A stretch of DNA of 7,455 nt from Flavobacteriales bacterium UBA3364. Its GTDB lineage: Bacteria; Bacteroidota; Bacteroidia; Flavobacteriales_F; PHOS-HE28. This document shows, in pieces, positions 1 through 6,473 of this stretch; the stretch's first letter is position 1; each line of letters begins with the position of its first letter. The notes below the pieces were generated by a model. The model did no database searches. It saw only the letters and a program-made list of their open reading frames with translations, and was not told the origin of the DNA. Both the position numbers and the translations under genes were made by a program. Location of the stretch: positions 1-7,455 of the forward strand of contig DEQO01000120.1 of the NCBI GenBank assembly GCA_002360495.1, given 5' to 3'.

Positions 1-1303
1 GATCTAGTATATCGACCGCTTCTCCCACGCACGAGGTGAATTCGTTGAACGTCGCGTAGGAATAGGTGATCACAGCAGGGCCGGGACCAGCGATCAAGAG
101 ATAGAACACGTGGTTGATGACAACCGGACCGGAATAGACACCACCGCCTCCCGAAGTCGGCTCCCCACCGACCAGTTCAACGGGTTCCGGTGTTGCAACG
201 GTATCCGGGTCCAATAGCAAGGTGGTCTCCGGCGTCGTGGAGATATTCGAATGCCACACCAACGAGCCTCCGGGACCAGCGTCGGTGATCAGATCGAGCA
301 GGCCGTCCCCGTTGAAGTCGGCCAACCCGGAATGCATGCTTCCGCCCATGCCTGGATCCGCCATGTTCCCACTTCCCAGGTCGAACCAGATGTCGTTCGC
401 GCCACCCCTGCTGAAGAAGGCTTCAAGGGGGGCATCGCAATCAATGTTGCCTAAGGATTGCGCAGGCCCGTTCTGCAAGATCGCGCCTGAACCTGCGAAG
501 GTGCCATAGCCGCTGGAGTATAGAGCCCTTCCACCCGCAATGACGTCCTGGAATCCGTCATCGTCCAGATCCATCGCATCCAACGCAACGCCTGCTGGGG
601 AATGGCCGATGAAACCGGAGGCGAAGGTGAACGGGCCGAAATGCCCCTTGCCAAGATTCCAGTGGACGATCAGTTTGCCCGGTGGGTCGGCAAAGCCGAC
701 GAGGTCCGGATCACCGTCGCCTTCCACGTCCAATGGAGTGTAGGGTCCCTTCACACCAGGAGTACACCAACTCCCGATCGACTCCCTTGTAAAGGTGTCA
801 TCACCATTGTTGCGGTACCACAGTTCTCCGCTGTAGTGCACCATCCCGAGCACGTCCAGATCCCCGTCACCGTCGATGTCGGAGGCAGTGTAGGGTATGC
901 TGTAGGTACCGACGCCGATCGTGTCGATGACCAGTGGTGTGAAGCCAGGGTTGTCGTTCCGCATGAGTATCACGGTGGTGCCCTCGAACCCGGTCGTTCT
1001 GCCGATCACATCGATGTCGGAGTCCCCATCGATGTCCAAGGCCAGGTTGCTCGCCAGATCACCGGGGTTCGGTGCCAGATCGTTCGGTCCGCTGAACACG
1101 CCGTTCCCGTCGTTCTGCATCCAGCGCAAGGTGTAGCCGTTGGCCAGGATCAGGTCGGGCCCGTTCGTTCCGTCGAAGTCCGCGATCAACGGGAATGGAC
1201 AACCCGTGCATGGAATGGGTATCGGGTCGCTGAACGTCCCCTGCCCGTTCCCATGAGCCGCAAGCAGCAGGCCGAGGATCCACATGTGGCGGTAGGAAAG
1301 CAT
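1..1303 (-). CDS. Secreted FG-GAP/VCBS-repeat beta-propeller protein, C-terminus cut by window edge
   Basis: The 434 visible residues read open to the left edge without a stop. Residues 1-22 look like a signal peptide (hydrophobic run WILGLLLAA, cleavage probably near GNGQG), so the protein is exported. Seven Asp/Gly-rich calcium-loop motifs of FG-GAP/VCBS type follow at about residues 41-54, 89-101, 141-153, 191-203, 243-256, 287-298 and 328-340 (for example SDIDGDGDLDVLG). The 41-52 residue spacing fits a seven-bladed, integrin-alpha-like propeller. Blade 6 is degenerate (NIDCDAPLEAFF). Residues 377-433 resemble the Gly/Pro/Tyr-rich Ig-like segment found just before type IX secretion sorting domains in Bacteroidota; a sorting domain may lie past the edge but is not seen. 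The start is the ATG at 1303, chosen for its strong Shine-Dalgarno; Met7 is an alternative. It starts two bases after the stop of L3, so it shares the operon. Propeller class is confident; ligand is unknown. Confidence 0.88.
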   Translation of the reverse strand, partial: MLSYRHMWILGLLLAAHGNGQGTFSDPIPIPCTGCPFPLIADFDGTNGPDLILANGYTLRWMQNDGNGVFSGPNDLAPNPGDLASNLALDIDGDSDIDVIGRTTGFEGTTVILMRNDNPGFTPLVIDTIGVGTYSIPYTASDIDGDGDLDVLGMVHYSGELWYRNNGDDTFTRESIGSWCTPGVKGPYTPLDVEGDGDPDLVGFADPPGKLIVHWNLGKGHFGPFTFASGFIGHSPAGVALDAMDLDDDGFQDVIAGGRALYSSGYGTFAGSGAILQNGPAQSLGNIDCDAPLEAFFSRGGANDIWFDLGSGNMADPGMGGSMHSGLADFNGDGLLDLITDAGPGGSLVWHSNISTTPETTLLLDPDTVATPEPVELVGGEPTSGGGGVYSGPVVINHVFYLLIAGPGPAVITYSYATFNEFTSCVGEAVDILD

Positions 1304-1305
1304 GG

Positions 1306-2568
1306 TCAATCCTCCTCCACCAGGTAGAAGGTGTGCAGGTAATCCGTGTTCAGGAAGGGATGCAAGGCACCGATGATCACCGTTCCTGCCGGTGTGTTGA
1401 AGCATCCGATCGCCCTGGCGCCCTGACCGGGAAGTATCGTACGGACCTCGCTCAGTTCACCGTTCGTCGCCATGCGGGCGAGCCCCAGATCACTGATCCG
1501 ATCGTTCCGTTCAGCCTCCGGACCAAGCACCCCGCTTTCGAAGGTGTTCATGGTGGAGCGTTGCTGGCCGTCGGACCACGAGCTTGCATAGCTGATGGCC
1601 GCCCGCCCGCCTTCCGTGTTCACCGTGTTCGTTGTGAGCTCAGCAGCGGTGGCACCCGAAGCATGGAAGGTCCTGGGTTCATCGAACCCGCTGTCGTAAG
1701 TGCCGGTGATCCGCAACTGGCCACCCGCTTCTTCGATCGCCGTCGCCGTGGCCTCGCGACGATCCACGATACCCACCGGACCAGCGGTGGCCCCATTTTC
1801 AGAGAAGGTCCATGTACTGATCTCAAGCACCTGTGGATCGCCGGATCCGGCCACATCCCGACCAAGCATGATGTCGTTGGAAGAAGTGCGCAGGCCCAAG
1901 TATTGCAAACGGTGGCTGTTGCTGGTCAGCGGAATATCGATCCAGACCGGTGTGTTCGTCGTCCCCATCGGGACACGAAGGAGGCGGATCAAGGCCGATG
2001 CCGAGGTCTCGTAGCGCGCGGCGAGCACAAGGTCCCCGGCACCGTTCTTCACGGCCAATACGCGTGTGCGGTACAGTTCGTTGAGGTCATTGTTGCGCAC
2101 CAGTTCGGCACCGGGGCCGATGAAGCGCCGGATCGGGGCCGACCGTTCCGTGCCGCGTTCATCCACTCGATAGACGACGGCGTGCAAGCGGTCATCGCGC
2201 TGCGTCTCGATCCCGAAGCCGCAGAGCAGGTAGGTTCCATCGCCCCACGGTAGCACATCGGTGATGACGATGTCCTGGCGATCGAAGGTGATGTTCTCGA
2301 TCGTGGTGCCGAGGTTGTTGAAGTCGATGCGCGAAACGGGATCACCGTCCGTATCCAGCAATTGCGCGTAGGCCGCTTGTGGGTCGCTCAGTGCACGCTT
2401 GCATTCGAGCAGATAGCCCGACGGGATCCGCTCGACCGTGATGGGCACCATGTCATAAGTGCGCAGGTCCGAGACCGGAGGTGCTTCGGGTGCTTCGGTG
2501 TCCTTCTTGCAGGAGGCCATACCCACCAAGAGGCAAGCGATCCCGATATGGAATGGTGCCTTTTTCAT
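1306..2568 (-). CDS. Putative surface lipoprotein L3, third paralogue of an unnamed family
   Basis: A 420-residue predicted lipoprotein. Residues 1-19 form a lipoprotein signal with lipobox GMAS|C, lipid-bearing Cys20, and then KKDTE, a Lys/acidic pattern resembling the lipoprotein export signal that sends Bacteroidota lipoproteins to the cell surface. The mature part shares motifs with L1 and L2: TYDM (37-40), GYLLEC (51-56), QLLDTDGDPVSRID (69-82), ITDVLPWGDG (102-111), VVYRV (131-135), DLGL (360-363) and LPGQGARAIGCFN (379-391). The short beta-strand and Gly-turn rhythm suggests a beta-propeller or similar all-beta fold, but I recognise no named domain. It is shorter than L1 and L2, and the QC..GTWW motif of those two is eroded to SYASSW (326-331). 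Its ATG overlaps the stop of barrel B by four bases (ATGA) with no Shine-Dalgarno, so translational coupling to B is likely. The lipoprotein call is confident; the role is unknown. Confidence 0.9.
   Translation of the reverse strand: MKKAPFHIGIACLLVGMASCKKDTEAPEAPPVSDLRTYDMVPITVERIPSGYLLECKRALSDPQAAYAQLLDTDGDPVSRIDFNNLGTTIENITFDRQDIVITDVLPWGDGTYLLCGFGIETQRDDRLHAVVYRVDERGTERSAPIRRFIGPGAELVRNNDLNELYRTRVLAVKNGAGDLVLAARYETSASALIRLLRVPMGTTNTPVWIDIPLTSNSHRLQYLGLRTSSNDIMLGRDVAGSGDPQVLEISTWTFSENGATAGPVGIVDRREATATAIEEAGGQLRITGTYDSGFDEPRTFHASGATAAELTTNTVNTEGGRAAISYASSWSDGQQRSTMNTFESGVLGPEAERNDRISDLGLARMATNGELSEVRTILPGQGARAIGCFNTPAGTVIIGALHPFLNTDYLHTFYLVEED
1311..1316 (-). promoter_or_regulatory. Shine-Dalgarno AGGAGG for the FG-GAP gene, inside the end of L3
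   Basis: On the minus strand AGGAGG sits seven bases before the ATG at 1303 and lies in the codons for the last residues (VEED) of the upstream lipoprotein. It is the only near-perfect Shine-Dalgarno I see in front of any gene here. It supports this start codon and suggests that this gene can be initiated independently of ribosomes finishing L3. Confidence 0.75.
2565..2568 (-). other. ATGA stop/start overlap between barrel B and lipoprotein L3
   Basis: The TGA stop of barrel B (2567-2565) shares bases with the ATG of L3 (2568-2566). No Shine-Dalgarno precedes the ATG, so termination-reinitiation is the probable way L3 is translated, which would tie its amount to that of B. Confidence 0.85.
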
Positions 2569-3662
2569 CGATGGATACGGTTCTTGCGGTGGTACTTCAC
2601 CACGTACAGAAGGCCCACACGCCCGATGATGCTCGACATGGTCACCTTGTTGTCCACGTAGTAGTAGCGCATCAGGAGTTCGGTCTCGCTATAGGTAGGG
2701 CTGTCAGGCATGAGGGCATTGAACGCATGGTCGTATTGTGCTTCGGCGAAGAGCACGGTGTGGCCCACTTTGTAGGAAACGCCCACGGCACCGGACCCGA
2801 GGATCTGCGAGGTTTCCCGTTCCGCTGTGCGATCCAACGTTTTGGGTGCAAGGAAGCGGACCCCATCGCCGGACCGTTCGATGTTCGCCTTCGCTTCGAT
2901 GATCGGGGCATAGGTGGCACCCAGCACGAAGTAGGGGACCCAGGTGGACCGCTCCCCGAGCCAGAACATCTTCTTCACACCAAGGAAGATCGGGACGGAG
3001 GTCAAGGTCTCATCATACCGGATCGCGTTGTTACGCGCGGTCCAACCCTGCTGGCTGTAACTCGCGGAGGCGCGGAGGGCGATGTTGTGAGCGACGTCAT
3101 ACTCCAGGAGGATCCCGGCGTCGAAACCGATCTCGGTACCATACCGATAGGCTTCATCCGTTTCGAACACCTTACGATCGCCTTCCACGGCGATGAGCGG
3201 GTTGCGTGCACCGAACTGGATCCCGGCCCGCAAACGGCCATGGTCCTTGAGCAAGCTGCCTTGCAGGATCTCCCAAGCCCCGTACAGATCGGCTTCCCCG
3301 GCCTTGCCTTTCATCAACGGATCGTACGCACGGACCACATATGCCCGATCGGTGCGGAACAGTTGCTCCAGGTCGCTCCGCATGCGGTCCAGCGAGTCCT
3401 GGCCTGCCTCCGCCAGCGCTTTCAGGAAAAGCAGTCGGCTTGCCTGTTCACGATCGTTCGCGCAACTGTCCAGTGCCTGGACGATGCTGGCAATGCATGC
3501 CGCACGATCGCCGCTATCATACAGCGCCTTGGCATCATCGTAGCGTTGGGAGCAGTTGGTTTGGGCCTGTCCAGCGGCACCAAGGAACAATGACAAGGCC
3601 GTGAAAATGGTGCGTGATGCCCTACTGAGTGCTCCAGGTCCCGAAGTGGTGGTGGTAGGCAT
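2565..3662 (-). CDS. Outer-membrane beta-barrel protein with N-terminal helical domain, copy B
   Basis: A 365-residue protein from the ATG at 3662; a TTG three codons earlier (3671) is also possible, and neither has a Shine-Dalgarno. Residues 1-33 form a signal peptide (hydrophobic TIFTALSLFLGAA, probable cleavage GQA|QTN). Residues about 35-140 are a helical, TPR-like domain with three cysteines (37, 56, 67) and conserved blocks RLLFLKALAEAG and AYDPLMKGKAGEADL. Residues about 145-365 alternate in polarity with many aromatic residues, as in the OMP_b-brl_2 (PF13568)-type barrels of Bacteroidota; conserved landmarks are GVKK (228-231), YYYVDN (333-338) and YHRKNRI (357-363). The protein ends in Arg rather than the usual aromatic residue. 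It is a paralogue of the gene at the right edge: 71 of 100 residues match in the helical domain but few in the barrel. It lies 33 bases after L2 and overlaps L3, so it probably assembles in the outer membrane with L3. The barrel is inferred from sequence pattern only. Confidence 0.85.
   Translation of the reverse strand: MPTTTTSGPGALSRASRTIFTALSLFLGAAGQAQTNCSQRYDDAKALYDSGDRAACIASIVQALDSCANDREQASRLLFLKALAEAGQDSLDRMRSDLEQLFRTDRAYVVRAYDPLMKGKAGEADLYGAWEILQGSLLKDHGRLRAGIQFGARNPLIAVEGDRKVFETDEAYRYGTEIGFDAGILLEYDVAHNIALRASASYSQQGWTARNNAIRYDETLTSVPIFLGVKKMFWLGERSTWVPYFVLGATYAPIIEAKANIERSGDGVRFLAPKTLDRTAERETSQILGSGAVGVSYKVGHTVLFAEAQYDHAFNALMPDSPTYSETELLMRYYYVDNKVTMSSIIGRVGLLYVVKYHRKNRIHR
3249..3548 (-). 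repeat. Duplicated coding segment, copy B (helical domain of barrel protein)
   Basis: This stretch encodes the 100-residue block that aligns without gaps to 7154-7453 (71 identical residues by hand count), an offset of 3905 bp. It is an old, diverged coding duplication rather than an exact DNA repeat. Confidence 0.85.
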
Positions 3663-3695
3663 GGTGTCCAAGATAAGGATCGGCGGTGTATCGGA

Positions 3696-5036
3696 CTATT
3701 GTCCGGGATCCTTCAATTCGAGGAAGAAGGTACGCTTGGCCTCGCTATTGTAGAACGCGTTCTGCACGCCGATACAGATCAATCGGCCATCGGCATTGAA
3801 GAGGTTGGTGGCGCGCATCCCGCGACCGCTTACAATGGTTGTCTGCTTAAGGATCCGGCCATCGGCAGGCGATACCAGCAGCAGGCCAAGATCGTTCTCG
3901 GTGTCATTGAAGTAGTCGAAAAGGTCCACTGTGAAGGTGGCGGCTTGTGGACGGTAAGTGTTCGTTACCAAGGCGACATTCCCGCTCCACCAAGTCCCGT
4001 CGAAGCATTGGATGGGTGAGTCCAAGGGTCCCAACGTGTCCAGGAAAAAGTATTGGTCCGGATCTCCCAACGTGGCAACGTCGGTAATTGCGGAAAAGAA
4101 AGGACAAGCATCACTTCCCGTTGCGGTGGGGCGGTAGTAGATGCCGCCGGCCAGTATGTCGTCTCCTTCCTGTGCAAGGAAGTGGGATATCATGCGGTTG
4201 CCACCGAACAGTCTGCCGCTTGCAACGGATGTAATGGCGCTGGAGCCGAAATCGAATTCCGTGAGCACCGGGTCGTTCCTTCCGCTCAGGAGCAGAAGGT
4301 GTTCGCTCTGGGTTCCATGGGACTGGAATTCCCACAGTCGGTCCTGGCCCCCCTCCAGGTTCCCGGTCTGCGGACCGAAAGCAATCCTTGATGCAGGTGC
4401 TCCGGAAATACCGAATGGGATCCTGAACAGCACGATGCTGTCATTCGGGGCATCAGACATCCTGAAGACAACTGCTGCGGCGATGTCATTGTTGGCCAGT
4501 TCTACGCCCAGGATATGTGGCTTCACGATCGCGACGGTGTCGTCCGTGAACGACCTTGCGTATTGGACACTCGAGATCGTGTTCACCGGCCGCCGCAAAG
4601 GTTCGGCCATCTGGTTGCCGTTACGGTCCACTGTGTACACGAGGAGATGCAATGCGACCGTTCCATTCTCCATGGTATCCAGACCCGCGCCAAGAATGGA
4701 GTAGTTCCCGTTGGCCAATGGTACAAGATCGCGAATGAGGATACTTCCTTCTGTGAAGGTTGTTCCATCGATCGTTCGCGGCAGCATGGAATATTGGATC
4801 CGGCCTGCCATTTCTCCATTACTGGTTAGGAATTGGGCGAAGCTCAATCGTCCATCCTGTCGATCCATGCATTGCAGCACATAGCCGCCGGATGGGAGCA
4901 ATTCAGCGTTGTAGGTGTTGAAGTCGTAAGTGACGATACGCTGCATCGTACTGCTCGCCAACGGTTCGGCCTTTCGGCAACCGCATAGGACCAACACGAA
5001 CGACGCCACTACGCCGAATTCCCGTACGATCCCCAT
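3696..5036 (-). CDS. Putative surface lipoprotein L2, paralogue of L1
   Basis: A 446-residue predicted lipoprotein from the ATG at 5036. This start gives a compact signal (MGIVREFG, then hydrophobic) with lipobox VLCG|C and Cys20. The frame is open upstream to an ATG at 5132 (478 residues), but that form would bury the signal behind 32 polar residues. After Cys20 comes RKAEP, a weaker version of the basic/acidic surface-export pattern. Family motifs: TYDFN (36-40), GGYVLQC (50-56), SFAQFL (65-70), DLVPLANGNY (103-112), LLVYTVDRNGN (131-141), QCFDGTWW (343-350), NDLGLLLV (381-388), LFNADGRLICIG (412-423) and FFLEL (437-441). Over the last 63 residues from DLGL, 31 match L1, so the two are close paralogues; L3 is more distant. 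The fold is probably all-beta and propeller-like; the function is unknown. Unlike L1 and L3, it does not overlap a barrel gene. It ends in TAG 33 bases before barrel B. Confidence 0.87.
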   Translation of the reverse strand: MGIVREFGVVASFVLVLCGCRKAEPLASSTMQRIVTYDFNTYNAELLPSGGYVLQCMDRQDGRLSFAQFLTSNGEMAGRIQYSMLPRTIDGTTFTEGSILIRDLVPLANGNYSILGAGLDTMENGTVALHLLVYTVDRNGNQMAEPLRRPVNTISSVQYARSFTDDTVAIVKPHILGVELANNDIAAAVVFRMSDAPNDSIVLFRIPFGISGAPASRIAFGPQTGNLEGGQDRLWEFQSHGTQSEHLLLLSGRNDPVLTEFDFGSSAITSVASGRLFGGNRMISHFLAQEGDDILAGGIYYRPTATGSDACPFFSAITDVATLGDPDQYFFLDTLGPLDSPIQCFDGTWWSGNVALVTNTYRPQAATFTVDLFDYFNDTENDLGLLLVSPADGRILKQTTIVSGRGMRATNLFNADGRLICIGVQNAFYNSEAKRTFFLELKDPGQ

Positions 5037-5138
5037 GGATCTGCGAAACGGAACAAACGAGGGCGACCGATAGGCCGGCGCCGTTCCGTCCATCGGGGCG
5101 TGGGGATCGCCATGGTCGATCTGGCAAAGCATGGGCGA
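5037..5138 (-). other. Gap of about 100 bases between L1 and L2; possible leader or N-terminal extension
   Basis: This is the widest spacing in the operon. It has no stop in the L2 frame and contains two further in-frame ATGs (5132 and 5093), neither with a Shine-Dalgarno. I see no Bacteroidota -7 element (TAnnTTTG) and no convincing terminator. It contains overlapping GC palindromes (GGCGCC, GCCGGC) near 5075-5085 between CCGAT and ATCGG arms; any hairpin would have a long, poorly paired interior. Confidence 0.4.
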
Positions 5139-6473
5139 CTACTGGTCGTTGGTACTTAGGCGGGGATCGTTAAATTCCATGAAGAACGCATGAGGCACGC
5201 TCAGGTTATTGTATGCATTGCGCGCCCCGATGCAGATTAGACGACCACCCGTATTGAACAACCCAAGACCTCGCAGTCCTTGGCCGGCCAGAATGGTCCG
5301 TTCCAGGATCACGGCACCGGTCCCGGGAGCTACCAACATCAGCCCAAGGTCGCATTTCGTGTCGTGCCTATAATACGGTTCCCGCAGGTCGGCGGAGTAG
5401 GTACTTGTGGTCATGGCCAGGCCATTGTTCCACCACGTTCCCGCATAGCATTGGGTGTTCGTATTGCCGGCGCTCGATCCGGTGTAGGTGTGGAACCCAG
5501 CGCTGAGATCCGCCTCGCTCAAGGAGGCTGCCGTGGTCATGAAAGTACCGCCGTGCCCACCGGACCCAATGGGCAATGTGCTTCCTCCGACCGAGATAAG
5601 ACCGTTCGATCCCGCCACAAAGAAGGGCCAAAGCTGACCATCGGATCCCAGCGTGGATCCCGAAACGAGCTGGATCTCCTGACCGCTCATATCCAATTCG
5701 CGGAAGACCAGGTGCCCTCCGAAGCCCTCGGAGACCAGAAGCATATGATCGACCTCACTGAAAGGCACGAAAGACCATAGTGCGAAGCCCGGTTCATCGG
5801 GCACCTCGAGAGTGAGGCTTGCATCCTCCAACGAAGACCCAGGTCCGGGAATGCGAAGGACAACGAGATTCGCAATGCCGACCGGAGTAGTTGGATGTAC
5901 CGTTGCGGCCACAGCCAGGTCACCGTTTTCGAGGGTTGTCCCATAAGCCCGGGTTATTGGGGTTGGGTCGCGTGTCGAACTGCCGTCATACACCACTCCC
6001 GCATCCGTAGAGAGCAAGCGATACATCGGTGATCCCAGTTCGTTCCCGTTCGCATCGACTTCATAGACCAGGAGGTACATGCTCCCTCCGAGCGGTCCTG
6101 CATTCTCGACCCCGATCCCGATCAGCATGTTGTGCCCATCGGCCAGTGGTACGATATCCGTGATCCACCGATCTTCCCACTCGAAAACCTTGTCTTCAAT
6201 AGTGTCAGGCAGGTTGCGGTGATCGATGCGGCTGATGGGTTCACCAGCAGCATCAAGGAACTGTGCGAAGCTTGCTCGAGGCTGAGCGTTTATCGCAATG
6301 CTCCCTTCGATACACTGCAGAACATACCCACCTTGTGGAGTCTCCTTCACCTGGAAGGGGTTCATGTCATAGGACCGGAAGGACTTGATCGTGGGAGTAC
6401 CGATAGGCTCTTCCTTTTTACAGCCGATGGCAAGGACCATGGCCAGGATCAGCAGTATGCGGTCTGCTTTCAC
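5139..6473 (-). CDS. Putative surface lipoprotein L1, translationally coupled to barrel copy A
   Basis: A 444-residue predicted lipoprotein. The start is a GTG that overlaps the TGA of barrel A by four bases (GTGA). I accept it because it yields a clean signal peptide (MKADR, then ILLILAMVLAIG) ending at Cys18; no Shine-Dalgarno is visible, so reinitiation is likely. Cys18 is followed by KKEEP, close to the Lys plus two acidic residues of Bacteroidota surface-export signals. Family motifs: SYDMN (34-38), GGYVLQC (48-54), SFAQFLDAAGEPISRID (68-84), ITDIVPLADG (104-113), LLVYEVDANGN (134-144), QCYAGTWW (341-348), CDLGLMLV (374-381), LAGQGLRGLGLFN (395-407) and RLICIGA (411-417). Repeated gly-turn/strand units (for example YLLVYEVDANGNELG) suggest a propeller-like all-beta fold. 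No enzyme motif is evident. It matches no family I can name; closest relatives here are L2, then L3. Confidence 0.9.
   Translation of the reverse strand: MKADRILLILAMVLAIGCKKEEPIGTPTIKSFRSYDMNPFQVKETPQGGYVLQCIEGSIAINAQPRASFAQFLDAAGEPISRIDHRNLPDTIEDKVFEWEDRWITDIVPLADGHNMLIGIGVENAGPLGGSMYLLVYEVDANGNELGSPMYRLLSTDAGVVYDGSSTRDPTPITRAYGTTLENGDLAVAATVHPTTPVGIANLVVLRIPGPGSSLEDASLTLEVPDEPGFALWSFVPFSEVDHMLLVSEGFGGHLVFRELDMSGQEIQLVSGSTLGSDGQLWPFFVAGSNGLISVGGSTLPIGSGGHGGTFMTTAASLSEADLSAGFHTYTGSSAGNTNTQCYAGTWWNNGLAMTTSTYSADLREPYYRHDTKCDLGLMLVAPGTGAVILERTILAGQGLRGLGLFNTGGRLICIGARNAYNNLSVPHAFFMEFNDPRLSTNDQ
6470..6473 (-). other. GTGA stop/start overlap between barrel A and lipoprotein L1
   Basis: The TGA of barrel A (6472-6470) is shared with the GTG start of L1 (6473-6471). 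This repeats the arrangement at 2565-2568 with a different start codon, which supports coupling as a kept property of the barrel-lipoprotein pair. Confidence 0.8.

Noticed and set aside
1333..2253. Plus-strand open frame of 306 codons opposite L3, and one of 241 codons at 602-1327 opposite the FG-GAP gene
   Set aside because: Both are antisense shadows of supported minus-strand genes and show no motif, signal or start context.
2481..3593. Long plus-strand open frame of 370 codons opposite barrel gene B
   Set aside because: It lies opposite a gene with a clear signal peptide and a paralogue; its translation is rich in His/Arg/Gly without domain logic, as expected of an antisense shadow in GC-rich DNA.
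3668..3675. TATCTTGG on the minus strand as a Bacteroidota -7 promoter element before barrel B
   Set aside because: It differs from TAnnTTTG, has no -33 partner and lies only a few bases from the start codon.
5070..5100. Hairpin or terminator between L1 and L2
   Set aside because: The CCGAT/ATCGG arms enclose about 20 poorly paired bases and no T-run follows, so it is not convincing as a terminator.
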